Below are positions 10,649 to 20,380 of a DNA stretch of 64,000 nt, in pieces. The stretch covers positions 474,714 to 538,713 of the forward strand of contig SJOL01009659.1 in NCBI GenBank assembly GCA_004794785.1. Direction: 5' to 3'. The DNA is from Opisthorchis felineus. Taxonomy: Eukaryota > Platyhelminthes > Trematoda > Opisthorchiida > Opisthorchiidae. Both the position numbers and the translations under genes were made by a program. The notes beneath the pieces were generated by a model. That model made no database searches, was not told the origin of the DNA, and saw nothing but the letters and a program-made list of their open reading frames with translations. Within the stretch, counting starts at the first letter, position 1. Each line of letters starts with the position of its first letter.

Positions 10649-11760
10649 TTGTAATTCTTCCCCAGGAAGTCCCCCAAACCTGCGCTTGGAAAGTCCGTGG
10701 GGTGAGTTCGATAAATATGGCCGATACGCGAACATGGAATGTCGATCATCCGACCTCCGCACATCCAAATTTTGAACGACAGTTCATATTGCTCGCCGCC
10801 CCAAATGACCAGCCCAGGGTCGTACCCACCAAGTTCCCAAAACCATTTTGCACTAATGGCAAAAAGACCACCAGCCATTACCGGACTATCAAAGGGTCGC
10901 TCCGGATGTGGCAAATCCCGCGGTAGCTTTGGTAGTCGTTTGTAAAACAGCTCCCAATCAAAAGCGCCACGGGCCCCTTCGTCTTGCGCCCGATACTCGA
11001 ACGTGTCTGCGCTTATGACATCAATGAACGGACAAGTAACGACCTTATAATCTCGAGCAATCGGATCGACGAGCGGCGGTAACCAGTTTCGATTCGGTTC
11101 ACAATGAGAGTCCAGGAAAACCAAGACCTCCCCAGTGGCAGCTCTCGCGCCCCGGATGCGGGCGGTTATCAGGCCCTCACGCTTTGGGGAGCGAATAACA
11201 CGTACCAAGCCATCCGGATAATGTTGTTCCAGATATCTATCGAGTGGTTCTTTCAAGTACTCTCGCGTACTGCCATCGTCCACGAGAATAACTTCTTTGA
11301 TTAACCCAGGTGGGGAGCGCTTCAGGGATGAAACGAAAGTTCTTAGCAATGCATTCCAGTTTTCCTGAAAGAAGGGTATCACAAGTGACACACTAGGAAG
11401 TTTGGCTAAGTACAGCATAGCTTTGCACTTTGGATGGCGTATATCTGCAACTGCTCTGTCAATTGCTATCATATCGCTAATGTATGTGTTAAATCCATTT
11501 TGATTGAGGAATTTTTCCGATTCGACTTTCTGTTCACCGAACAATCGAACAGCAGCTCCCTGTTCGCCAGGACCAACTCTTTTAGCCTCTTCCTTGGCCA
11601 ATTTGATGTCCTCATAACTGATCAACGTATTAGTTTCCGGTACAAAGTCAGTTTCGTGTTTAACTTCTGCATGTTCAGGCCAGTAAAACAGCCATACAAT
11701 ACAGGATGGCACCAGTAAACACATGAGATAGCGAAGAACATAGCTGCGGCGGAAACGCAT
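10649..11760 (-). CDS. Polypeptide N-acetylgalactosaminyltransferase, first coding exon
   Basis: This exon encodes the N-terminal 370 residues of a family GT27 enzyme, which transfers GalNAc from UDP-GalNAc to Ser/Thr in the Golgi (first step of mucin-type O-glycosylation). It is a type II membrane protein, with one membrane helix at about residues 8-27 followed by a short stem. The catalytic domain shows VSLVIPFFQENWNALL (from 124), DDGS (161-164), the metal-binding D217-S-H219, MAGG (295-298), WGGEQYELSFKIWMCGG (320-336) and H348-I-Y-R351. The GGEQYE form is like the GALNT7/GALNT10 group. The ATG at 11760 is the first after an in-frame stop (TGA, 45 bases upstream). The exon ends at 10649 with donor GTGAGT (10648-10643), phase 2, inside the K of GKNYK; the expected downstream segment and the ricin-type lectin domain are not found to the left, so the first intron exceeds 10.6 kb. 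Family call is firm; subfamily is likely. Confidence 0.93.
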
Positions 11761-11923
11761 GACACCAGAAAGAAAGACCCCGCCAATGAAGCCGCGGATT
11801 CAGGGTCAGCCTTTCAGTTCAGATAGCACTCGACATTCATCAGTTGTTAGTGAGGTGGCAACTTACGTTCGTCCGGCTCCGTTTGAATGCATCTACTATC
11901 GACAGCTGAAACGTCGAAAGCAG
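11759..11923 (+). CDS. Candidate first exon of gene A, head-to-head with the GalNAc-transferase
   Basis: A plus-strand open frame starts at ATG 11759 (overlapping the opposite ATG in the tetramer CATG) or, more plausibly, at ATG 11786. It runs to AAGCAG|GTCAGT, a fair donor, ending in phase 0 after 55 codons. The peptide ends YRQLKRRKQ and is rich in Ser, Pro and Arg. I recognise no domain. It could be the first exon of the plus-strand gene whose last exons lie at 14176-16095, or only a shadow in the 5' untranslated region of the glycosyltransferase. No internal exon linking it in phase was found, so the assignment is weak. Confidence 0.25.
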
Positions 11924-12094
11924 GTCAGTTTGGAACTATACAAATTTTGTATAGTTATGGTCCACATAGTGAAGAATTATTAGCGAGGCCATAACCGGAC
12001 AGGTTTTCTCACAGGATTAAGCACAGGACAGATGAAATGCTCAATCGGGAGGACTAACAAAAAGCGTCTAAAAGTGATTTGATTTGGTCCACAG

Positions 12095-12594
12095 ATGCGG
12101 CGTGTACTACTACATGAGGAGGGTTATGCACAGTTCCGGAGTGGTGGAATGGGAACATTTGCTCGAAAAATAGACGTCCAGTACATTTGAAAAGCCCCTT
12201 AGCGATCCTGTCAATAGGTTCGACGGTGACAAGTTTATCATCAAAATTTTGCTCAACCACAGAATTAGCAAATATAAATTAACCCCACGTTCATTGAGGT
12301 TATGCAGATTATGTAGTAAGACAATCATAGAAGCGGTCCATTTGCTCGTAGTTTCGGGCCATGGACTCCGGTTGGCATCTGTGAAGAAGCTGTGAGTGGC
12401 GCTCCGCCAATTGTGGTAGTGGGCCTCATAAAGAACAATGGTACTTAAGTTTGTGGGATCAGGTAAATATCCAGGTGGCTTGTGGAAAATGGACGGTTGT
12501 ACACTTGCGGTGGGTTAAGGGACAAGCTGATGATGTCCCTTTTAACAGCAATGAGGGAGGGGACGCGAATAGTCTCGTGTGGAAGCTTATTTAA
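12095..12594 (+). pseudogene. Possible retroelement remnant with RNase H-like segment
   Basis: Plus-strand frames between 12095 and 12594 read like a decayed retroelement. One frame (about 12185-12400) contains FDGDKFIIKILLNHRISKYK and LRLCRLCSKTIIEAVHLL, resembling the Cys/His segment near the end of some LINE polyproteins. The next frame (12391-12594) contains KWTVVHLRWVKGQADD, like the WVKGH strand of ribonuclease H, but the rest of the domain is not evident. The frames shift between blocks. Both minus-strand frames are also fairly open here, so this is a suggestion only. Confidence 0.25.
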
Positions 12595-14175
12595 AAGTGA
12601 AGAGAACTATGTAGAAGAAGAGTTTGTCATTTGTTGAGCGGGTTAAGTATGACGAGTGGTTTTCGGTTGGTGTTTTGGGAGGGTATGAAAGATATGTAAC
12701 GGCTCCCGGAGTGAAATGGCTTGTCGGTTTATATGGGGAAATGACGGAGTGCAAGAACACTGTTCGTTACTTAATATTGTACAGTTGCGCACATATGAAT
12801 GTCGAATTTCATTTACGAAAGCCCTGCGGTGTTCAGCATCCTGCCGGAGATGGAACTACAGAATGAATCACGGCGTATTCGGGCTTATCTTAATGAGGAA
12901 GATTTCCCAAAAGTAGCTTGACCAACCTAATCACCCATATGGGTGACCGGAGGATCATCATAAAAGATGAAAGACCGGTAGCGTTCCATACCGCGGAGGG
13001 TAGCCTTGTGAATAAAAACGTATGGTTGTCTGAAAGCAGGGAGGAAGGTGAAACTGATGTGCTCCGGACTCGTATGCAGTTATTTTTCGGGCAAGTTTTC
13101 GTGATCTATTTCGGTCAAGGAGGTTTGGACAACGAGAGCCGACCATAAGTTGCAAGGATCGCCACGCCAAGTCTTTTTAAGTTTTTGGTGTAAATTGGCT
13201 CATTAAGTCAATGCGAAAGCTCAAGAAACGAATTTTCGTATATTTGGATTAGCGGATGTCGGCGCTAGTCACTTTGCGACAGTACTAAAGTGGTGGAATC
13301 GGGGTTGCGATGAGACATTTGCCACCCATGTGAGGAGCAGTTGATGGTGGGGCCAGAAGGCTGCCTGGATGTTGAGCGTGCAACTCCTAATTTTTCTCAT
13401 CAGTGGACAAGTCACTTGTTGGGGCTTTTCGAGGGCACGAAAGTAGCCACAAAAAGCACTGGTTCAGGTCTTTTTCTCTGCAGAAACTGCGGACAGATGG
13501 AAGTAGGGTACGTTAGGGAGGCAGAACCAGAGGCAAGGAGGTCGTTCCGATAACGTCTGAATCTATGAGGGAGAGGCTAAGTGAGTAGGGATTTATCCAG
13601 CATTTTGTTCTATTGAATGCACATGAGGCTAACGGAACAGTGTCGACATCAGAGTTCAGGGCGGCTGTGCAGCCACATGCGAGGGCTTGGGTCATGTCTT
13701 CTTGTGAGAAAGAGAGGGCATATCGGGGATCCAGAGGGATAGTCAGGAGGTCTTCATTTTCAATTTGGACCATGTATGCTATGAAACCAGTTTTGGCGAA
13801 GCATGTGCATGGGTCCCCAACTGTGTGCTCATTTTATTCTGTAGTATTTAGTTGCAAGGACCAATTCCCGGTGGATTGTGTGGTAGACTTAAAAGAACCC
13901 ATCGAAGTGGGTCAAGACAGAAGCCAACAGTCCCAAAAGCTGCATAATCAAAGCAGTGAGTTGTTCATTCTGGCACGTCTAACCCGTTTTCGCTTATGTT
14001 AACGATGGCCAAGTTTTGGTAACAAAAAATTTGCAACGTGAGAAATGAACATCGTATGTTATCTACTAGCTCAGCTGCTGAAACATTCCGAGCATACAAG
14101 AATTAATTCACTGGTACTTCAGTTTTGATCCCCGGTTCGGGGCGCACCGCAAATCGAGAAGATTGTCCTTTTTAG
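12595..14175. other. Unassigned sequence, possibly old transposon debris
   Basis: Purine-rich on the plus strand over long stretches, with several medium open frames on both strands (12624-12866, 12918-13148, 13613-14002). None shows a domain I recognise, and lengths are within what chance allows. If gene A extends to 11.9 kb this is its intron. Confidence 0.35.
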
Positions 14176-14258
14176 CGGCGTCCTCGGGTATTCTGGGAAG
14201 ATAATGCTTAAACCCTTTGTTTTTGAAACGAACATAATACTGTACGGAAATTTCACGT
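14176..14258 (+). CDS. Gene A internal exon (unrecognised protein)
   Basis: Acceptor GATTGTCCTTTTTAG (ends 14175) has a good pyrimidine tract; donor ACGT|GTAAGTTC is strong. The exon is 83 nt, entering in phase 2 and leaving in phase 1, with one open frame of 27 whole codons containing GYSGKIMLKPFVFETN. It joins in frame to the exon at 14926 (T|CG gives Ser). No domain was recognised. Confidence comes from three consecutive exons agreeing in phase. Confidence 0.5.
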
Positions 14259-14925
14259 GTAAGTTCTCCGTAAAATTCAGTGGTTGTGACGGCTGTAGGA
14301 AATCAGTGCTCGCGGTCTCCAGAAAAATGCAAGACAGTCGGTCGTTCCATCAGAGTTATTATAATTTTCGCAAAACCCTAAATCCAAGATTCCTGTAGAG
14401 AAAAAACAGGAAGTTCCAATCTGTCTGGGTTTTCCGTCGCGACGGATGTCTTGTGGGTGGGTTTTTTCGAAGAGGGTATTTGCAACCGTGCAATTCTCAG
14501 CACTTTGGTTTTTTAGGAAAGCATATGGTATATTTTTAAACATGAGTTCATGCAGTTTTTCTGCAGCGAGGTAGGCAAATACGGATCGTGTTAACTGACT
14601 GATTGTGGACTGTATGTGGCCTTCGGGAAACACCAAATTCAAGTGGAAACCTTGAACTCCGCGGAGCTGCCTTTGGATGGCAGCATCTAAACCTTTGTGA
14701 TGCATGTTTTGGGTTGTGTTTTCACAGCATAGACAAAATGACTTCCAGTTTTCACGTCAGACAGCTGACATAGTTACCACTTTGGACTACTGACCGCATA
14801 TCTAACAATGCTATATGTGGCCCGGTTTGAAAACGACCACGTGTTTGGTTAAGAAACTTTATGCCACTAAGTGACGCGCCTACGCCTGATAAATGACGTA
14901 TGTGTTGGTTAGTTGGGATTTTCAG

Positions 14926-15039
14926 CGCCATTAGCCCAGAAAAATGCATTCCAGCTGGTTTCAGGAGTTCCAAAAGCGGCTTTTTGTCTATATGAGGCCA
15001 GATTTTACGCAGTATTTGCAGTTCTTGCGGGGGTGTCCC
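14926..15039 (+). CDS. Gene A penultimate exon
   Basis: Acceptor GTTGGTTAGTTGGGATTTTCAG precedes the exon, and donor TCCC|GTGAGA follows it. Length is 114 nt, phase 1 in and phase 1 out, with 37 whole codons. The other two frames contain stops. The peptide includes QLVSGVPKAAFCLYEARFYA and a hydrophobic run VFAVLAGVS. It joins to the last exon with C|TG giving Leu. Longer minus-strand open frames overlap it (14752-15216, 14277-14705) but are of chance length. Confidence 0.5.
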
Positions 15040-15859
15040 GTGAGAAGTACAATTTGACTGTACGTCCCATTGCTTTATTTGGTACTCCTCTGGACCAAAC
15101 GCAGTGCAACCAGCATTCCAGATATGCAAACGACAGTATTTTAGATCAAGGTGCAAGGTACGATATAAATTATATTGAACAAAACCCGTGGTGCTTGACT
15201 GATGGCTGTAGGTCAAGCCTGGAATTCCCCATGAGGCACACTACTTTATTCTGATCACGTCATGGTTGGGACATGCCTGGCAGTTAACTCGGAAGAAATA
15301 GCTCGGCCCCCATAGATGAACTGATCACACTCCATTGGTTGCGCGGGTCTGGTCACGTGCTGCACATGCTAGTCGATCAACTTCCTTGAAGAGCCCATTT
15401 TGGTTAACCACACGGTAAGTAGAAACGAGCCAGAGGATCTCATGCAGTGACTTAGCAATGAAGCGTGCGAACTGCTGGCAGCAAACTCAGCTGCGCTGGT
15501 CATTGTTGTTTACCCTGACTAGGGCATCGAGACGAGACAGATCAGTGAACATAGATGTTGTCGGACATAACGAGTCGCGCGATAATTGTTGCGCATGTTT
15601 CAAGCAGTTGATTTCGATTCATGTCTACTCCTCCCAGCTCTGTGAATAAAACGTGTACCGATAACCACGTGCTGATGCACCAACAACATTAGCACCAAAC
15701 TTTTGCGTCGCCATCTATTTCGCAAATCATCGTCAAATGAATCTGTGGCGGATTAAAACACAGCGCGACAAGTGCGCGCGTTTTGCAGCCGATAATAATT
15801 ATGACGATAATGATAATTAGCGGGCTTTTGTCCCAGTCGCTTTTCTGTTTGTTTTCCAG

Positions 15860-16095
15860 TGCTGCCAATGGGGCAAACAGCCCATCTGGTCGCTGAGAGC
15901 CTGACAGCTCCCCAAATTAAGCGAGTTTTCAAGAAGCGCCTCCTGGATTCACTCTTAAATACACAACTGCCGGACACCGGTTTGTGCTGGAACGAAATTC
16001 TCAAATGCTTGCACAATTCTGTCTTTGGGGAGGGTTTGAATATTCTCTCAAAACAGTTGATACGCGACAAAATAGCGATCTTGCTCAAATTCTGA
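15860..16095 (+). CDS. Gene A terminal exon
   Basis: A textbook acceptor, CGCTTTTCTGTTTGTTTTCCAG, ends at 15859. The exon has one open frame: phase 1 entry, 77 whole codons, then TGA at 16093-16095. The peptide contains LPMGQTAHLVAESLTAPQIK and ends IRDKIAILLKF; it looks mostly helical. AATAAA lies 98 bases downstream. The three exons give a 143-residue C-terminus that I cannot assign to a family. The combination of acceptor, frame, stop and poly(A) signal makes a real gene end likely. Confidence 0.55.
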
Positions 16096-16192
16096 AAAAT
16101 ATATCCGCTGATACCAAACGTAACTTGCTCACATGTCAATTAAAACTTAGCCTGTCCGCTGAGTGTACAGCCTAGTGGAAACCAGGAGTTGA

Positions 16193-16198
16193 AATAAA
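16193..16198 (+). terminator. Poly(A) signal AATAAA of gene A
   Basis: Canonical AATAAA about 100 bases after the TGA of the terminal exon at 16095, in the orientation of that gene. Confidence 0.5.
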
Positions 16199-16215
16199 TA
16201 GAATCAGAGAACGCC

Positions 16216-17239
16216 GGAAATGCTAAAGACTGTTTCAGATAATCAAGCCTCCGAGAACCTTGGCGGGCAAAACCAGCAGGGATCGAGCATACGCGGGGTC
16301 TTGAGTATGAAAAGAACGACCGGATCTATGGGCCGAGCAACTGGAACAACAATTCACGCGGTTAACCATTATCACTCATTTTGCTAACCAAATTAAAGTA
16401 GGATCCCGTACGGTGAACTAGGAACACCCATTCTCTCGGGGATTCATATACTCTCCCAGAACACACCGAGCTTTCGGTCCGGATTACTTCACACTCGCCT
16501 TGTTCAAGGGTGGGGTTGGAGTCCTCAATAAGCGCGTCAGTCTTATTTGCCTGTATCCGGTAAAATGAGACCTCCCGGACTACTAGGGTGATTTTGGCCT
16601 TGCAGGGATGCGCTGGCCAAGACCCAGCTGATCGTCGTTATCCTTAGCGCGCTTTCTCAGCAAGGAGTGCCCCCAAAGTTTGTGAGTTTTATAATTTCCC
16701 TTTATCCTCTGGTATCCGAACTCGCGAGAATATACAGAACTCTCCCTGGAGGCTTCCACACATAAAGTGATGTCCGACATGGATACTGTAGTGGTCTGGG
16801 TACCCAAAAAAGCTACTTTAGGAAGCGTGTGGCAAAGAAATAAATATAATTACTCTGAATTGAGTACACAATAATAAAAAGGGTCGAATGGAACAGACTC
16901 ACTAAGAATTGTTCTTTTTAAAATAGTTCGTCGTTGGCCCAGGTCAGTGAATAAATAATAATCCGGTCGTGGATGTCCAGGGGTCTTCTTTCCGGTAAGC
17001 TCTCACATACAATAAACTCCAAAGACAATCTGAAATGTTTTGATACCAGAGTTAGCACATGAAGCTCGCGAATAACCGCTGTAAGTGCGAGTGAAATGAA
17101 AAGAGAAAATCGGAGAATGCGACCACGCCTGTATTGTATGTAATTTGTACAACTGCGCGTTTTTGTGGTTTTGCGTATTCAAACAAAAATCGTTTATGAA
17201 ATTGATGAAATACGTAACGTTATAATGAAAGCAAAAGAA
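16216..17239. other. Intergenic, no recognisable feature
   Basis: About 1 kb between the inferred end of gene A and an RTE fragment. Only short chance-length frames. Confidence 0.4.
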
Positions 17240-18170
17240 AGGTACAAAACACCACAATACTCACTCCTTCAGTCCTCGCCCAATTTTCTGATCAACTGGA
17301 TGATGAGATACACGCTGCAAGGTTTTCAAAAACCTGGCGTCTATATGGCTGCTGATTCAAACCTTGTCAATCTGGAATACACAGTCGAAATCGCTCCCGT
17401 TTTCAAAAAGAAGAGAAAGATGACGCTGTTTTTGGATGAACTAGCCGGTCATACTCTCCATTGGCACACTTTTCACCCACAAAGTGCGTCGTCAAGTTTC
17501 ATGCACATGCCATTACTAAACGCACAACTTACAATCCATGGAGAGGTATTCATTGAAATTCGTGTCAGTTGTGACTAAAGCGACAGATGAAGCCAGTTCA
17601 CGGGTCTGTAATGGTCGGATCGCTTTTAATATTTTTAGACATGTATGACGTTGAAGCGGTATATCCCTGCATCTCAGGGAACGCTTGCATCAGCCTACAG
17701 TAAGGCAGTTTTATCGTGCGATTTTGGGACGTGGCCTCTTCGGGTTGTCGAACTGAGAAATCGTCAGGTGTTTGACAACTGTTGTCATATAACCATAGAT
17801 TGTGGAGCATGGTGTCGGCCACTCCGCAAAGAGGCAGTTTGAAAACGCATTTTGGGTTGCTCAACTGCGAAATCCATCAAACAATTGGTCCAGCATCAGA
17901 AACCGCGCCATAAATTGCGCGTGCCGCATGATCGTTTTCCAAACTGAGTGCTATTTTTCGTGCCAGGTTCAAGGTGGCGCAAACGGAGATGTTATCAACC
18001 TGGTCAAAGTTTGACTACGGGGGCGTGAGAAGATTTTGACAGGTCTGAGTACTGTCGTGAGAGATTTGCCTTCCGAAATGGAGACCGCGTAACCACCGAG
18101 TTGGATATTTGGAGACTGTAAGATGTGGCTGTTAATCCTTGTCGTTGGCATCGTCGTCAGTCTCTCTCAA
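17240..18170 (+). mobile_element. RTE-like retrotransposon, 3' RT fragment (decayed)
   Basis: Plus-strand translation shows the RT from motif B onward: NFLINWMMRYTLQGFQKPGV, then AADSNLVNLEYTVEIAPVFK, where YADD is expected but YTVE is found. FLDELAGHTLHWHTFHP and LLNAQLTIHGEVF follow. The C-terminal block appears near 17720-17790 (FGTWPLRVVELRNRQVFDN), and CLPKWRPRNHRVGYLET near 18070-18120 corresponds to the RLPGWGPRD segment of other copies. Frames shift several times. It is 5'-truncated and catalytically dead. Confidence 0.72.
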
Positions 18171-18611
18171 TAGTGTCCAGTTTAGTGTCTGCAGATGTGG
18201 ACACCTCAGTGTTATTGTGGTGGATTCACAAAGCCCATTATCGCTCAACTTTTATTCTTTCATTCAAAATAAGTCTTTCGGATAAGTTTTGGTTTTAATG
18301 CAGTGATGCTTCACTGGCGAACCCTAATGATACTCTGTCGACAATGACGCGTTTTTTCACCTTTTTGGGGGAGTGATGGGAGAGAAACATGAAATGAAAT
18401 CTTCTTCCTTATTTGTACAACTTCCCCTTTCTTGCAACTCACGTGTGCTAAATGCTATAATCCAATATGTGACTACCAAGCATGTTCCCGATGTTTCTTT
18501 TCAAATGAAATTTACGGTAGGAAGAAAATTTTTCCACTTTGTGGCTTTTCCTAACAATTCAGAGCCGTATTTTGGTGTTCATTATAGGTTCATTGCTCAG
18601 AATTTGTAACC
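18171..18611. other. Possible upstream region of gene B
   Basis: No repeat recognised. It ends just before the candidate initiation codon at 18612. A plus-strand open frame at 18373-18609 is of chance length and out of register with the candidate exon. Confidence 0.3.
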
Positions 18612-18744
18612 ATGAGCAGGTATTTGGTCCTCCAAACCCAAGATTTGTTTGGAAATGCAGAATTTCCGCTTACAGTGGACACCAATTTTTCTGATAGCCT
18701 GATGCACGCCGTTCAGGTGATCCGGCTTAGTGGAGGGTTGATGC
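18612..18744 (+). CDS. Gene B candidate first exon
   Basis: ATG at 18612 opens 44 codons (MSRYLVLQTQDLFGNAEFPL and on to VIRLSGGLM) and ends at a strong donor, GATGC|GTAAGTATG, in phase 1. The peptide is ordinary globular-looking sequence with no signal peptide. Its phase fits the candidate exon at 20346. I do not recognise the protein. Only the donor and coding look support it, so it might belong to another gene. Confidence 0.35.
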
Positions 18745-20345
18745 GTAAGTATGCAGTGTATGTCATACGTAACAATGGCTAAACAATGAGTCATACGCCT
18801 AGCTTTTTTCTCGAACACAAATGTGCTGTCATTGATGAAGTGGGACTAAAAAACAGGATTGAAATGGCTCTTTACATGCAGATTGAAGTTTAGCAGTTGA
18901 GGAAGACCACATTGTCACATAGCAAAATGAGACATCGTTTCGTTGCTTGGTATTCACCTGAATGGAGAACACAGTTTGTGGCTGTTGCAAGTGGTTTTTA
19001 TGACCTTTGATGCTGTCGCAGCATGTCCACGCATTTCCCACATTGCATGGTCGATGACTTCCATCCATCAATTCTTGTAGTACCAAAACACCGAGGCAGG
19101 TTGTGGTCCCTTGAAGGATCGACGGGTGCCAGAGCGCAAGCCACCGAATAGCGGGACAGCACTGTCTCTGATAGGAGTTCCTCAGTCTGGTCCAGTTTAG
19201 AATCAGGTACATCGGCGTGTTGACTACTGGAAGTCATTGCGAGAATGCAAGACGGCGGTGACCCTGACACTAAAATCTGTGTTGTTACTTAGCCTGGCCA
19301 ATGTTAGATCCCAATTAGTATTGTTGTTCCGCATGTCTGACTAGCGAACACGCTGGTCCCTGGGTTACAGCCATGTTTTTAGCCCAAAGGAGCGTACAGA
19401 TCTCAATATCAGTTTGCGTCTGGCCAGTGAACTCGAAACAGTTGGAACTTGAAGATCATTCCAGTAGCCTTGCGAGCCCTTTACCTTATCATACAATATT
19501 GTAGATATGGTTTGATCGGAAACCTCTACTTATTTCATAATTCTAATGCGGAACTGGACGCCAGTCTGCAACAAACAAACGAGCTGGAACAGAGGAACCG
19601 ACGTCTATACGATGTCACCTATGCCAACAAAAGAATTCCTATCACAAGTTGTATTGATACCGGTCATATGTGGTGCGGTCAAGTGCAAACGACGAATAGT
19701 AATCTTGTAGATAGTTTTCCTGTTGAAGCCTCTTTATGAAACCTTAGGATGTTGAAAATGAGCGCGCGGCTGAACGCTTAGACATAGCAGTGAAGTTTGC
19801 TTGCGCACACCTTTGCAGATGCAGAAATTTATATAGGGACTAACTAGCCGGACTTGACAGCAGACAAAACACAACGCGTTAGCAAAGTATCACAAGTGCT
19901 GTCATCGTGAGAAAGGGCATATTTACTAATAATCTGTCAACGCGTCACTGAAAAAGGTTGCTCTTCAATCCGCAGTGGGCACAAAGTGGTTGGTGAGCAA
20001 GGTATTACTGCCACCCAAACGAGGCACTGACGCAGCTGGATTTATAATGATGCCATAAACTGAGGAAACCGTGGAATGGGTTCCTATAAAACTTTAGGCG
20101 TGGTAAATTTCTGGCTGCTTGGATTGATAGACAATGCGGAATCGTCGCAATCACCAATTACTGCTCATCGCAACGACGAAATTAATCAAAGGCGACACAC
20201 AGGTGGTGCCAGATATGGCAACCAGACCCAATGCTGTAAAGCCACTTTATTAAGATGATGGTGTGTTTCGGCACTAGTCTAAATGGCAGCACTTCTTTGG
20301 AAATTCTGCGTGTGCACGTAGTTTGGGTACTGACTGACATGACAG
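18745..20345. other. Intron or intergenic sequence
   Basis: No clear exon or repeat. A plus-strand frame at 19449-19739 includes a coiled-coil-like stretch (AELDASLQQTNELEQRNRR) but lacks convincing splice sites that fit the neighbouring exons. Confidence 0.3.
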
Positions 20346-20380
20346 CAAATTCCACGCGTCGATTTGGTTGGAACCGGACG
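20346..20380 (+). CDS. Gene B candidate micro-exon
   Basis: A 35-nt segment between an acceptor (GACATGACAG) and a strong donor (CCGGACG|GTAAGTGC). It enters in phase 1 and leaves in phase 0 (peptide NSTRRFGWNRT), bridging the candidate first exon to the exon at 22685. A segment this short could arise by chance. Confidence 0.22.

Noticed and set aside
14277..14705. 142-codon minus-strand open frame
   Set aside because: Chance length, no recognised domain, no splice or start support.
14752..15216. 154-codon minus-strand open frame
   Set aside because: About this length is expected by chance once or twice in 64 kb at this base composition. No domain is visible, and a better-supported plus-strand exon with splice sites lies within it.
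15753..16139. 128-codon minus-strand open frame
   Set aside because: Lies opposite the gene A terminal exon, which has a strong acceptor, stop and poly(A) signal; treated as its shadow.
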